Source of the DNA: Actinernus sp. WN-2022
Taxonomy: Eukaryota > Cnidaria > Anthozoa > Actiniaria > Actinernidae
Length of the DNA stretch: 64,000 bases
Direction of reading: 5' to 3'
Assembly (NCBI GenBank): GCA_030867875.1
Contig: JAOWCC010000302.1
Location: forward strand, 42,544 to 106,543
The position numbers and the translations under genes are program-made. A model generated the notes under the pieces. That model was given only the letters and a program-made list of their open reading frames with translations, ran no database searches and was not told the DNA's origin. Below, one piece after another: positions 26,701 through 42,155 of this stretch (positions are counted from its first letter, which is position 1; every line of letters starts with the position of its first letter).

Positions 26701-28109
26701 ATGATTCACGATTCCTGATTCCTGATTCATCATTCCTCTTTCCTGATTCATCATTCCTGATTCCTGATTCATCATTCCTGATTCCTGATTCATGATTCCT
26801 CATTCCTGATTCATCAATCCTCATTCCTGATTCATCATTCCTCATTCCTGATTCATCATTCCTCATTCCTGATACATCATTCCTGATTCCTGATTCATCA
26901 TTCCTTATTCCTGATTAATCACTCCTGATTCCTGATTCCTGATTCATCATTCCTGATTCCTGATTCATCATTGCTGATTCCTGATTCATCATTCATCATT
27001 CCTGATTCCTGATTCATCATTCCTGATTCATCATTCCTGATTCCTGACTCATCATTCCTGATTCATGATTCATGATTCATCATTCCTGATTCATCATTCC
27101 TGATTCCTGATTCATCATTCCTGATTCCTGATTCATCATTCCTGATTCCTGATTCATCATTCCTGATTCCTGATTCATCATTCCTGATTCATGATTCACG
27201 ATTCCTGATTCCTGATTCATCATTCCTCTTTCCTGATTCATCATTCCTGATTCCTGATTCATCATTCCTGATTCCTGATTCATCATTCCTCATTCCTAAT
27301 TCATCAATCCTCATTCCTGATTCATCATTCCTCATTCCTGATTGATCATTCCTCATTCCTGATTGATCATTCGTCATTCCTGATTCATCATTCCTGATTC
27401 CTGATTCATCATTCCTGATTCCTGATTCATCACTCCTGATTCCTGATTCATCATTCCTGATTCCTGATTCATCATTGCTGATTCCTGACTCATCATTCAT
27501 CATTCCTGATTCATCATTCCTGATTCCTGATTCATCATTCCTGATTCCTGATTCATCATTCATCATTCCTGATTCATCATTCCTTATTCCTGATTCATCA
27601 TTCCAGATTCCTGATTCATCATTCATCATTCCTGATTCATCATTCCTGATTCCTGACTCATCATTCATCATTCCTGATTCATCATTCCTTATTCCTGATT
27701 CATCATTCCTGAATACTGATTCATCATTCATCATTCCTGATTCATCATTCCTGATTCCTGATTCGTCATTGCTGATTCCTGATTCATCATTGCTGATTCC
27801 TGATTCATCATCGCTGATTCAGCATTCATCATTCCTGATTCATCATTCCTGATTCCTGATTCATCATTCATCATTCCTGATTCATCATTCCAGATTCCTG
27901 ATTCATCATTCCTGATTCATCATTCATCATTCCTGATTCATCATTCATCATTCCTGATTCCTGATTCCTGATTCATCATTCCTGATTCATCATTCATCAT
28001 TCCTGATTCATCATTCCTTATTCCTGATTCATCATTCCTGATTCCTGATTCATCATTCATCATTCCTGATTCATCATTCATCATTCCTGATTCGTCATTC
28101 ATCATTCCT
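23709..28109. repeat. Heptamer array with rearranged copies of the D6 family
   Basis: About 4.4 kb of the same heptamers. 24.2-25.0 kb matches 21.4-22.2 kb at offset 2,778; TTCATTA TTTCTGA at 25186 matches 22429; 26170-27852 matches 19675-21350 at offsets 6,495 to 6,502. Around 25.6-26.1 kb part of the preceding sequence is repeated again. TCGCTGA TTCAGCA occurs at 24087, 24668 and 27811. An extra TTCCTCA unit near 26.55 kb explains a seven-base offset change. No gene is seen. Confidence 0.85.
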
Positions 28110-31100
28110 GATTCATCATTCCTGATTCCTGATTCATCATTCCTGATTCATGATTCACGATTCCTGATTCCTGATTCATCATTCCTCTTTCCTGATTCAT
28201 CATTCCTGATTCGTCATTTCTGATTCCTGATTCCCGATTCATCATTCATGATTCCTGATTCATCATTCCTCATTCCTGATTCCTGATTCATCATTCCTGA
28301 TTCCTGATTCATCATTCCTGATTCATCATTCCTGATTCATCATTCCTGATTCCTGACTCATCATTCATCATTCCTGATTCCTGATTCCTGATTCATCATT
28401 CCTGATTCATGATTCACGATTCCTGATTCCTGATTCATCATTCCTCTTTCCTGATTCATCATTCCTGATTCCTGATTCATCATTCCTGATTCCTGATTCA
28501 TGATTCCTCATTCCTGATTCATCAATCCTCATTCCTGATTCATCATTCCTCATTCCTGATTCATCATTCCTCATTCCTGATACATCATTCCTGATTCCTG
28601 ATTCATCATTCCTTATTCCTGATTAATCACTCCTGATTCCTGATTCCTGATTCATCATTCCTGATTCCTGATTCATCATTGCTGATTCCTGATTCATCAT
28701 TCATCATTCCTGATTCCTGATTCATCATTCCTGATTCATCATTCCTGATTCCTGACTCATCATTCCTGATTCATGATTCATGATTCATCATTCCTGATTC
28801 ATCATTCCTGATTCCTGATTCATCATTCCTGATTCCTGATTCATCATTCCTGATTCCTGATTCATCATTCCTGATTCCTGATTCATCATTCCTGATTCAT
28901 GATTCACGATTCCTGATTCCTGATTCATCATTCCTCTTTCCTGATTCATCATTCCTGATTCCTGATTCATCATTCCTGATTCCTGATTCATCATTCCTCA
29001 TTCCTAATTCATCAATCCTCATTCCTGATTCATCATTCCTCATTCCTGATTGATCATTCCTCATTCCTGATTGATCATTCGTCATTCCTGATTCATCATT
29101 CCTGATTCCTGATTCATCATTCCTGATTCCTGATTCATCACTCCTGATTCCTGATTCATCATTCCTGATTCCTGATTCATCATTGCTGATTCCTGACTCA
29201 TCATTCATCATTCCTGATTCATCATTCCTGATTCCTGATTCATCATTCCTGATTCATCATTCATCATTCCTGATTCATCATTCCTTATTCCTGATTCATC
29301 ATTCCAGATTCCTGATTCATCATTCATCATTCCTGATTCATCATTCCTGATTCCTGACTCATCATTCATCATTCCTGATTCATCATTCCTTATTCCTGAT
29401 TCATCATTCCTGAATACTGATTCATCATTCATCATTCCTGATTCATCATTCCTGATTCCTGATTCGTCATTGCTGATTCCTGATTCATCATTGCTGATTC
29501 CTGATTCATCATCGCTGATTCAGCATTCATCATTCCTGATTCATCATTCCTGATTCCTGATTCATCATTCATCATTCCTGATTCATCATTCCAGATTCCT
29601 GATTCATCATTCCTGATTCATCATTCATCATTCCTGATTCATCATTCATCATTCCTGATTCCTGATTCCTGATTCATCATTCCTGATTCATCATTCATCA
29701 TTCCTGATTCATCATTCCTTATTCCTGATTCATCATTCCTGATTCCTGATTCATCATTCATCATTCCTGATTCATCATTCATCATTCCTGATTCGTCATT
29801 CATCATTCCTGATTCATCATTCCTGATTCCTGATTCATCATTCATCATTCCTGATTCATCATTCCTTATTCCTGATTCATCATTCCAGATTCCTGATTCA
29901 TCATTCATCATTCCTGATTCATCATTCCTGATTCCTGACTCATCATTCATCATTCCTGATTCATCATTCCTTATTCCTGATTCATCATTCCTGAATACTG
30001 ATTCATCATTCATCATTCCTGATTCATCATTCCTGATTCCTGATTCGTCATTCCTGATTCCTGATTCATCATTGCTGATTCCTGATTCATCATCGCTGAT
30101 TCAGCATTCATCATTCCTGATTCATCATTCCTGATTCCTGATTCATCATTCATCATTCCTGATTCATCATTCCAGATTCCTGATTCATCATTCCTGATTC
30201 ATCATTCATCATTCCTGATTCATCATTCATCATTCCTGATTCCTGATTCCTGATTCATCATTCCTGATTCATCATTCATCATTCCTGATTCATCATTCCT
30301 TATTCCTGATTCATCATTCCTGATTCCTGATTCATCATTCATCATTCCTGATTCATCATTCATCATTCCTGATTCGTCATTCATCATTCCTGATTCATCA
30401 TTCCTGATTCCTGATTCCTGATTCATCATTCCTGATTCCTGATTCCTGATTCATCATTCCTGATTCATCATTCATCATTCCTGATTCATCATTCCTGATT
30501 CCTGATTCATCATTCCTGATTCATCATTCATCATTCCTGATTCATCATTCATCATTCCTGATTCATCATTCCTGATTCCTGATTCATCATTCCTGATTCA
30601 TCATTCCTGATTCATCATTCATCATTCCTGATTCATTATTTCTGATTCATCATTCCTGATTCATCATTCATCATTCCTGATTCATCATTCATCATTCCTG
30701 ATTCATCATTTCTGATTCCTGATTCGTCATTCATCATTCCTGATTCATCATTCATCATTCCTCATTCCTGATTCCTGATTCATCATTCCTGATTCCTGAA
30801 TCCTGATTCATCATTCCTGATTCATCATTCCTGATTCATCATTCATCATTCCTGATTCATCATTCCTGATTCCTGATTCGTCATTCATCATTCCTGATTC
30901 ATCATTCCTGATTCCTGATTCCTGATTCATCATTCCTGATTCCTGATTCCTGATTCATCATTCCTGATTCCTGACTCATCATTCATCATTCCTGATTCCT
31001 GATTCCTGATTCATCATTCCTGATTCATCATTCATCATTCCTGATTCATCATTCCTTATTCCTGATTCATCATTCCTGATTCATCATTCATCATTCCTGA

Positions 31101-31912
31101 TTCCTGATTCCTGATTCATCATTCCTGATTCATCATTCATCATTCCTGATTCATCATTCCTTATTCCTGATTCATCATTCCTGATTCATCATTCATCATT
31201 CCTGATTCATCATTCATCATTCCTGATTCATCATTCATCATTCCTGATTCATCATTCATCATTCCTGATTCATTATTCCTGATTCCTGATTCATCATTCC
31301 TGAATCCTGATTCATCATTCCTGATTCGTCATTTCTGATTCCTGATTCCCGATTCATCATTCATGATTCCTGATTCATCATTCCTCATTCCTGATTCCTG
31401 ATTCATCATTCCTGATTCCTGATTCATCATTCCTGATTCATGATTCACGATTCCTGATTCCTGATTCATCATTCCTCTTTCCTGATTCATCATTCCTGAT
31501 TCGTCATTTCTGATTCCTGATTCCCGATTCATCATTCATGATTCCTGATTCATCATTCCTCATTCCTGATTCCTGATTCATCATTCCTGATTCCTGATTC
31601 ATCATTCCTGATTCATCATTCCTGATTCATCATTCCTGATTCCTGACTCATCATTCATCATTCCTGATTCCTGATTCCTGATTCATCATTCCTGATTCAT
31701 CATTCATCATTCCTGATTCATCATTCCTTATTCCTGATTCATCATTCCTGATTCCTGATTCATCATTCATCATTCCTGATTCATCATTCATCATTCCTGA
31801 TTCGTCATTCATCATTCCTGATTCATCATTCCTGATTCCTGATTCCTGATTCATCATTCCTGATTCCTGATTCCTGATTCATCATTCCTGATTCATCATT
31901 CCTGATTCATCA
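28110..31912. repeat. Higher-order block D6, copy b
   Basis: Second copy of 19900-23708. It overlaps the left part of the 6.5-kb block D7, so sequence related to 19.9-23.7 kb was present before the D7 duplication was made. Confidence 0.88.
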
Positions 31913-34900
31913 TTCATCATTCCTGATTCATCATTCCTGATTCCTGATTCATCATTCCTGATTCCTGATTCATCATTCCTGATTCCTGATTCATCTTTCC
32001 TGATTCCTGATTCATCATTCCTGATTCCTGATTCATCATTCCTGATTCATGATTCACGATTCCTGATTCCTGATTCATCATTCTTCTTTCCTGATTCATC
32101 ATTCCTGATTCCTGATTCATCATTCCTGATTCCTGATTCATCATTCCTCATTCCTGATTCATCAATCCTGAATACTGATTCATCATTCATCATTCCTGAT
32201 TCATCATTCCTGATTCCTGATTCCTGATTCATCATTCCTTGATTCCTGACTCATCATTCATCATTCCTGATTCCTGATTCCTGATTCATCATTCCTGATT
32301 CATCATTCATCATTCCTGATTCATCATTCCTTATTCCTGATTCATCATTCCTGATTCATCATTCATCATTCCTGATTCATCATTCATCATTCCTGATTCA
32401 TCATTCATTATTCCTGATTCATCATTCATCATTCCTGATTCATCATTCCTGATTCCTGATTCATCATTCCTGAATCCTGATTCATCATTCCTGATTCATC
32501 ATTTCTGATTCCTGATTCCCGATTCATCATTCATGATTCCTGATTCATCATTCCTCATTCCTGATTCCTGATTCATCATTCCTGATTCCTGATTCATCAT
32601 TCCTGATTCATGATTCACGATTCCTGATTCCTGATTCATAATTCCTCTTTCCTGATTCATCATTCCTGATTCCTGATTCATCATTCCTGATTCCTGATTC
32701 ATCATTCCTCATTCCTGATTCATCAATCCTCATTCCTGATTCATCATTCCTCATTCCTGATTGATCATTCCTCATTCCTGATACATCATTCCTGATTCCT
32801 GATTCATCATTCCTTATTCCTGATTAATCACTCCTGATTCCTGATTCCTGATTAATCACTCCTGATTCCTGATTCCTGATTCATCATTCCTGATTCCTGA
32901 TTCATCATTGCTGATTCCTGATTCATCATTCATCATTCCTGATTCATCATTCCTGATTCCTGACTCATCATTCATCATTTCTGATTCCTGATTCATCATT
33001 CATCATTCCTGATTCATCATTCATCATTCCTGATTCATCATTCCTTATTCCTGATTCATCATTCCAGATTCCTGATTCATCATTCCTGATTCATCATTCC
33101 TGATTCCTGACTCATCATTCATCATTCCTGATTCCTGATTCCTGATTCATCATTCCTGATTCATCATTTCTGATTCCTGATTCCCGATTCATCATTCCTG
33201 ATTCCTGATTCATCATTCCTCATTCCTGATTCCTGATTCATCATTCCTGATTCCTGATTCATCATTCCTGATTCATGATTCACGATTCCTGATTCCTGAT
33301 TCATCATTCCTCTTTCCTGATTCATCATTCCTGATTCCTGATTCATCATTCCTGATTCCTGATTCATGATTCCTCATTCCTGATTCATCAATCCTCATTC
33401 CTGATTCATCATTCCTCATTCCTGATTGATCATTCCTCATTCCTGATACATCATTCCTGATTCCTGATTCATCATTCCTTATTCCTGATTAATCACTCCT
33501 GATTCCTGATTCCTGATTCATCATTCCTGATTCCTGATTCATCATTGCTGATTCCTGATTCTTCATTCATCATTCCTGATTCCTGATTCATCATTCCTGA
33601 TTCATCATTCCTGATTCCTGACTCATCATTCATCATTCCTGATTCATCATTCCTGATTCCTGATTCATCATTGCTGATTCCTGATTCCTGATTCATCATT
33701 CCAGATTCCTGATTCATCATTCCTGATTCATCATTCCTGATTCCTGACTCATCATTCATCATTCCTGATTCCTGATTCCTGATTCATCATTCCTGATTCA
33801 TCATTCATCATTCCTGATTCATTATTCCTGATTCCTGATTCATCATTCCTGAATCCTGATTCATCATTCCTGATTCGTCATTTCTGATTCCTGATTCCCG
33901 ATTCATCATTCCTGATTCCTGATTCATCATTCCTCATTCCTGATTCCTGATTCATCATTCCTGATTCCTGATTCATCATTCCTGATTCATGATTCACGAT
34001 TCCTGATTCCTGATTCATCATTCCTCTTTCCTGATTCATCATTCCTGATTCGTCATTTCTGATTCCTGATTCCTGATTCATCATTCCTGATTCCTGATTC
34101 ATCATTCCTGATTCATGATTCACGATTCCTGATTCCTGATTCATCATTCTTCTTTCCTGATTCATCATTCCTGATTCATCATTCCTGATTCCTGATTCAT
34201 CATTCCTCATTCCTGATTCATCAATCCTGAATACTGATTCATCATTCATCATTCCTGATTAATCACTCCTGATTCCTGATTCCTGATTCATCATTCCTGA
34301 TTCCTGATTCATCATTGCTGATTCCTGATTCATCATTCATCATTCCTGATTCCTGATTCATCATTCCTGATTCCTGATTCATCATTCCTGATTCCTGATT
34401 CATCATTCCTGATTCATGATTCACGATTCCTGATTCCTGATTCATAATTCCTCTTTCCTGATTCATCATTCCTGATTCCTGATTCATCATTCCTGATTCC
34501 TGATTCATCATTCCTCATTCCTGATTCATCAATCCTCATTCCTGATTCATCATTCCTCATTCCTGATTGATCATTCCTCATTCCTGATACATCATTCCTG
34601 ATTCCTGATTCATCATTCCTTATTCCTGATTAATCACTCCTGATTCCTGATTCCTGATTCATCATTCCTGATTCCTGATTCATCATTGCTGATTCCTGAT
34701 TCATCATTCATCATTCCTGATTCCTGATTCATCATTCCTGATTCATCATTCCTGATTCCTGACTCATCATTCATCATTTCTGATTCCTGATTCATCATTC
34801 ATCATTCCTGATTCATCATTCATCATTCCTGATTCATCATTCCTGATTCCTGATTCATCATTCCAGATTCCTGATTCATCATTCCTGATTCATCATTCCT

Positions 34901-35608
34901 GATTCCTGACTCATCATTCATCATTCCTGATTCCTGATTCCTGATTCATCATTCCTGATTCATCATTTCTGATTCCTGATTCCCGATTCATCATTCATGA
35001 TTCCTGATTCATCATTCCTCATTCCTGATTCCTGATTCATCATTCCTGATTCCTGATTCATCATTCCTGATTCATGATTCACGATTCCTGATTCCTGATT
35101 CATCATTCCTCTTTCCTGATTCATCATTCCTGATTCCTGATTCATCATTCCTGATTCCTGATTCATGATTCCTCATTCCTGATTCATCAATCCTCATTCC
35201 TGATTCATCATTCCTCATTCCTGATTGATCATTCCTCATTCCTGATACATCATTCCTGATTCCTGATTCATCATTCCTTATTCCTGATTAATCACTCCTG
35301 ATTCCTGATTCCTGATTCATCATTCCTGATTCCTGATTCATCATTGCTGATTCCTGATTCATCATTCATCATTCCTGATTCCTGATTCATCATTCCTGAT
35401 TCATCATTCCTGATTCCTGACTCATCATTCATCATTCCTGATTCATCATTCCTGATTCCTGATTCATCATTGCTGATTCCTGATTCCTGATTCATCATTC
35501 CAGATTCCTGATTCATCATTCCTGATTCATCATTCCTGATTCCTGACTCATCATTCATCATTCCTGATTCCTGATTCCTGATTCATCATTCCTGATTCAT
35601 CATTCATC
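29267..35608. repeat. 6.3-kb higher-order block D7, copy a
   Basis: This segment matches 35813-42155 at a constant offset of 6,546 bases. Across about 6.34 kb I noticed only three base differences: T32409 against C38955, T33046 against G39592, and T33308 against C39854. The block includes TCGCTGA TTCAGCA at 29512 and 30093, TTCATTA TTTCTGA at 30632, and the 8-base unit at 32235. The left limit is 29267 (29260 is TTCATCA, 35806 is TTCCTGA). The 204 bases between the copies contain a TTCCCGA cassette. Confidence 0.94.
32235..32242. repeat. 8-base unit TTCCTTGA, register shift 3 (+1)
   Basis: Same unit and context as at 15526. It lies inside D7 copy a and moves the register from 0 to 1 modulo 7. 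Confidence 0.95.
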
Positions 35609-35812
35609 ATTCCTGATTCATCATTTCTGATTCCTGATTCCCGATTCATCATTCATGATTCCTGATTCATCATTCCTCATTCCTGATTCCTGATTCATCA
35701 TTCCTGATTCCTGATTCATCATTCCTGATTCATGATTCACGATTCCTGATTCCTGATTCATCATTCCTCTTTCCTGATTCATCATTCCTGATTCCTGATT
35801 CATCATTCCTGA

Positions 35813-38800
35813 TTCCTGATTCATCATTCCTTATTCCTGATTCATCATTCCAGATTCCTGATTCATCATTCATCATTCCTGATTCATCATTCCTGATTCC
35901 TGACTCATCATTCATCATTCCTGATTCATCATTCCTTATTCCTGATTCATCATTCCTGAATACTGATTCATCATTCATCATTCCTGATTCATCATTCCTG
36001 ATTCCTGATTCGTCATTGCTGATTCCTGATTCATCATTGCTGATTCCTGATTCATCATCGCTGATTCAGCATTCATCATTCCTGATTCATCATTCCTGAT
36101 TCCTGATTCATCATTCATCATTCCTGATTCATCATTCCAGATTCCTGATTCATCATTCCTGATTCATCATTCATCATTCCTGATTCATCATTCATCATTC
36201 CTGATTCCTGATTCCTGATTCATCATTCCTGATTCATCATTCATCATTCCTGATTCATCATTCCTTATTCCTGATTCATCATTCCTGATTCCTGATTCAT
36301 CATTCATCATTCCTGATTCATCATTCATCATTCCTGATTCGTCATTCATCATTCCTGATTCATCATTCCTGATTCCTGATTCATCATTCATCATTCCTGA
36401 TTCATCATTCCTTATTCCTGATTCATCATTCCAGATTCCTGATTCATCATTCATCATTCCTGATTCATCATTCCTGATTCCTGACTCATCATTCATCATT
36501 CCTGATTCATCATTCCTTATTCCTGATTCATCATTCCTGAATACTGATTCATCATTCATCATTCCTGATTCATCATTCCTGATTCCTGATTCGTCATTCC
36601 TGATTCCTGATTCATCATTGCTGATTCCTGATTCATCATCGCTGATTCAGCATTCATCATTCCTGATTCATCATTCCTGATTCCTGATTCATCATTCATC
36701 ATTCCTGATTCATCATTCCAGATTCCTGATTCATCATTCCTGATTCATCATTCATCATTCCTGATTCATCATTCATCATTCCTGATTCCTGATTCCTGAT
36801 TCATCATTCCTGATTCATCATTCATCATTCCTGATTCATCATTCCTTATTCCTGATTCATCATTCCTGATTCCTGATTCATCATTCATCATTCCTGATTC
36901 ATCATTCATCATTCCTGATTCGTCATTCATCATTCCTGATTCATCATTCCTGATTCCTGATTCCTGATTCATCATTCCTGATTCCTGATTCCTGATTCAT
37001 CATTCCTGATTCATCATTCATCATTCCTGATTCATCATTCCTGATTCCTGATTCATCATTCCTGATTCATCATTCATCATTCCTGATTCATCATTCATCA
37101 TTCCTGATTCATCATTCCTGATTCCTGATTCATCATTCCTGATTCATCATTCCTGATTCATCATTCATCATTCCTGATTCATTATTTCTGATTCATCATT
37201 CCTGATTCATCATTCATCATTCCTGATTCATCATTCATCATTCCTGATTCATCATTTCTGATTCCTGATTCGTCATTCATCATTCCTGATTCATCATTCA
37301 TCATTCCTCATTCCTGATTCCTGATTCATCATTCCTGATTCCTGAATCCTGATTCATCATTCCTGATTCATCATTCCTGATTCATCATTCATCATTCCTG
37401 ATTCATCATTCCTGATTCCTGATTCGTCATTCATCATTCCTGATTCATCATTCCTGATTCCTGATTCCTGATTCATCATTCCTGATTCCTGATTCCTGAT
37501 TCATCATTCCTGATTCCTGACTCATCATTCATCATTCCTGATTCCTGATTCCTGATTCATCATTCCTGATTCATCATTCATCATTCCTGATTCATCATTC
37601 CTTATTCCTGATTCATCATTCCTGATTCATCATTCATCATTCCTGATTCCTGATTCCTGATTCATCATTCCTGATTCATCATTCATCATTCCTGATTCAT
37701 CATTCCTTATTCCTGATTCATCATTCCTGATTCATCATTCATCATTCCTGATTCATCATTCATCATTCCTGATTCATCATTCATCATTCCTGATTCATCA
37801 TTCATCATTCCTGATTCATTATTCCTGATTCCTGATTCATCATTCCTGAATCCTGATTCATCATTCCTGATTCGTCATTTCTGATTCCTGATTCCCGATT
37901 CATCATTCATGATTCCTGATTCATCATTCCTCATTCCTGATTCCTGATTCATCATTCCTGATTCCTGATTCATCATTCCTGATTCATGATTCACGATTCC
38001 TGATTCCTGATTCATCATTCCTCTTTCCTGATTCATCATTCCTGATTCGTCATTTCTGATTCCTGATTCCCGATTCATCATTCATGATTCCTGATTCATC
38101 ATTCCTCATTCCTGATTCCTGATTCATCATTCCTGATTCCTGATTCATCATTCCTGATTCATCATTCCTGATTCATCATTCCTGATTCCTGACTCATCAT
38201 TCATCATTCCTGATTCCTGATTCCTGATTCATCATTCCTGATTCATCATTCATCATTCCTGATTCATCATTCCTTATTCCTGATTCATCATTCCTGATTC
38301 CTGATTCATCATTCATCATTCCTGATTCATCATTCATCATTCCTGATTCGTCATTCATCATTCCTGATTCATCATTCCTGATTCCTGATTCCTGATTCAT
38401 CATTCCTGATTCCTGATTCCTGATTCATCATTCCTGATTCATCATTCCTGATTCATCATTCATCATTCCTGATTCATCATTCCTGATTCCTGATTCATCA
38501 TTCCTGATTCCTGATTCATCATTCCTGATTCCTGATTCATCTTTCCTGATTCCTGATTCATCATTCCTGATTCCTGATTCATCATTCCTGATTCATGATT
38601 CACGATTCCTGATTCCTGATTCATCATTCTTCTTTCCTGATTCATCATTCCTGATTCCTGATTCATCATTCCTGATTCCTGATTCATCATTCCTCATTCC
38701 TGATTCATCAATCCTGAATACTGATTCATCATTCATCATTCCTGATTCATCATTCCTGATTCCTGATTCCTGATTCATCATTCCTTGATTCCTGACTCAT

Positions 38801-41800
38801 CATTCATCATTCCTGATTCCTGATTCCTGATTCATCATTCCTGATTCATCATTCATCATTCCTGATTCATCATTCCTTATTCCTGATTCATCATTCCTGA
38901 TTCATCATTCATCATTCCTGATTCATCATTCATCATTCCTGATTCATCATTCATCATTCCTGATTCATCATTCATCATTCCTGATTCATCATTCCTGATT
39001 CCTGATTCATCATTCCTGAATCCTGATTCATCATTCCTGATTCATCATTTCTGATTCCTGATTCCCGATTCATCATTCATGATTCCTGATTCATCATTCC
39101 TCATTCCTGATTCCTGATTCATCATTCCTGATTCCTGATTCATCATTCCTGATTCATGATTCACGATTCCTGATTCCTGATTCATAATTCCTCTTTCCTG
39201 ATTCATCATTCCTGATTCCTGATTCATCATTCCTGATTCCTGATTCATCATTCCTCATTCCTGATTCATCAATCCTCATTCCTGATTCATCATTCCTCAT
39301 TCCTGATTGATCATTCCTCATTCCTGATACATCATTCCTGATTCCTGATTCATCATTCCTTATTCCTGATTAATCACTCCTGATTCCTGATTCCTGATTA
39401 ATCACTCCTGATTCCTGATTCCTGATTCATCATTCCTGATTCCTGATTCATCATTGCTGATTCCTGATTCATCATTCATCATTCCTGATTCATCATTCCT
39501 GATTCCTGACTCATCATTCATCATTTCTGATTCCTGATTCATCATTCATCATTCCTGATTCATCATTCATCATTCCTGATTCATCATTCCTGATTCCTGA
39601 TTCATCATTCCAGATTCCTGATTCATCATTCCTGATTCATCATTCCTGATTCCTGACTCATCATTCATCATTCCTGATTCCTGATTCCTGATTCATCATT
39701 CCTGATTCATCATTTCTGATTCCTGATTCCCGATTCATCATTCCTGATTCCTGATTCATCATTCCTCATTCCTGATTCCTGATTCATCATTCCTGATTCC
39801 TGATTCATCATTCCTGATTCATGATTCACGATTCCTGATTCCTGATTCATCATCCCTCTTTCCTGATTCATCATTCCTGATTCCTGATTCATCATTCCTG
39901 ATTCCTGATTCATGATTCCTCATTCCTGATTCATCAATCCTCATTCCTGATTCATCATTCCTCATTCCTGATTGATCATTCCTCATTCCTGATACATCAT
40001 TCCTGATTCCTGATTCATCATTCCTTATTCCTGATTAATCACTCCTGATTCCTGATTCCTGATTCATCATTCCTGATTCCTGATTCATCATTGCTGATTC
40101 CTGATTCTTCATTCATCATTCCTGATTCCTGATTCATCATTCCTGATTCATCATTCCTGATTCCTGACTCATCATTCATCATTCCTGATTCATCATTCCT
40201 GATTCCTGATTCATCATTGCTGATTCCTGATTCCTGATTCATCATTCCAGATTCCTGATTCATCATTCCTGATTCATCATTCCTGATTCCTGACTCATCA
40301 TTCATCATTCCTGATTCCTGATTCCTGATTCATCATTCCTGATTCATCATTCATCATTCCTGATTCATTATTCCTGATTCCTGATTCATCATTCCTGAAT
40401 CCTGATTCATCATTCCTGATTCGTCATTTCTGATTCCTGATTCCCGATTCATCATTCCTGATTCCTGATTCATCATTCCTCATTCCTGATTCCTGATTCA
40501 TCATTCCTGATTCCTGATTCATCATTCCTGATTCATGATTCACGATTCCTGATTCCTGATTCATCATTCCTCTTTCCTGATTCATCATTCCTGATTCGTC
40601 ATTTCTGATTCCTGATTCCTGATTCATCATTCCTGATTCCTGATTCATCATTCCTGATTCATGATTCACGATTCCTGATTCCTGATTCATCATTCTTCTT
40701 TCCTGATTCATCATTCCTGATTCATCATTCCTGATTCCTGATTCATCATTCCTCATTCCTGATTCATCAATCCTGAATACTGATTCATCATTCATCATTC
40801 CTGATTAATCACTCCTGATTCCTGATTCCTGATTCATCATTCCTGATTCCTGATTCATCATTGCTGATTCCTGATTCATCATTCATCATTCCTGATTCCT
40901 GATTCATCATTCCTGATTCCTGATTCATCATTCCTGATTCCTGATTCATCATTCCTGATTCATGATTCACGATTCCTGATTCCTGATTCATAATTCCTCT
41001 TTCCTGATTCATCATTCCTGATTCCTGATTCATCATTCCTGATTCCTGATTCATCATTCCTCATTCCTGATTCATCAATCCTCATTCCTGATTCATCATT
41101 CCTCATTCCTGATTGATCATTCCTCATTCCTGATACATCATTCCTGATTCCTGATTCATCATTCCTTATTCCTGATTAATCACTCCTGATTCCTGATTCC
41201 TGATTCATCATTCCTGATTCCTGATTCATCATTGCTGATTCCTGATTCATCATTCATCATTCCTGATTCCTGATTCATCATTCCTGATTCATCATTCCTG
41301 ATTCCTGACTCATCATTCATCATTTCTGATTCCTGATTCATCATTCATCATTCCTGATTCATCATTCATCATTCCTGATTCATCATTCCTGATTCCTGAT
41401 TCATCATTCCAGATTCCTGATTCATCATTCCTGATTCATCATTCCTGATTCCTGACTCATCATTCATCATTCCTGATTCCTGATTCCTGATTCATCATTC
41501 CTGATTCATCATTTCTGATTCCTGATTCCCGATTCATCATTCATGATTCCTGATTCATCATTCCTCATTCCTGATTCCTGATTCATCATTCCTGATTCCT
41601 GATTCATCATTCCTGATTCATGATTCACGATTCCTGATTCCTGATTCATCATTCCTCTTTCCTGATTCATCATTCCTGATTCCTGATTCATCATTCCTGA
41701 TTCCTGATTCATGATTCCTCATTCCTGATTCATCAATCCTCATTCCTGATTCATCATTCCTCATTCCTGATTGATCATTCCTCATTCCTGATACATCATT

Positions 41801-42155
41801 CCTGATTCCTGATTCATCATTCCTTATTCCTGATTAATCACTCCTGATTCCTGATTCCTGATTCATCATTCCTGATTCCTGATTCATCATTGCTGATTCC
41901 TGATTCATCATTCATCATTCCTGATTCCTGATTCATCATTCCTGATTCATCATTCCTGATTCCTGACTCATCATTCATCATTCCTGATTCATCATTCCTG
42001 ATTCCTGATTCATCATTGCTGATTCCTGATTCCTGATTCATCATTCCAGATTCCTGATTCATCATTCCTGATTCATCATTCCTGATTCCTGACTCATCAT
42101 TCATCATTCCTGATTCCTGATTCCTGATTCATCATTCCTGATTCATCATTCATCA
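35813..42155. repeat. 6.3-kb higher-order block D7, copy b
   Basis: Second copy of 29267-35608. It carries the last TCGCTGA TTCAGCA landmarks of the window at 36058 and 36639, TTCATTA TTTCTGA at 37178, and the 8-base unit at 38781. The copy ends in the heptamer run at 42142-42162, exactly where block D8 begins. Confidence 0.94.
38781..38788. repeat. 8-base unit TTCCTTGA, register shift 4 (+1)
   Basis: This is the D7 copy b counterpart of 32235, exactly 6,546 bases away. It moves the register from 1 to 2 modulo 7. Confidence 0.95.
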
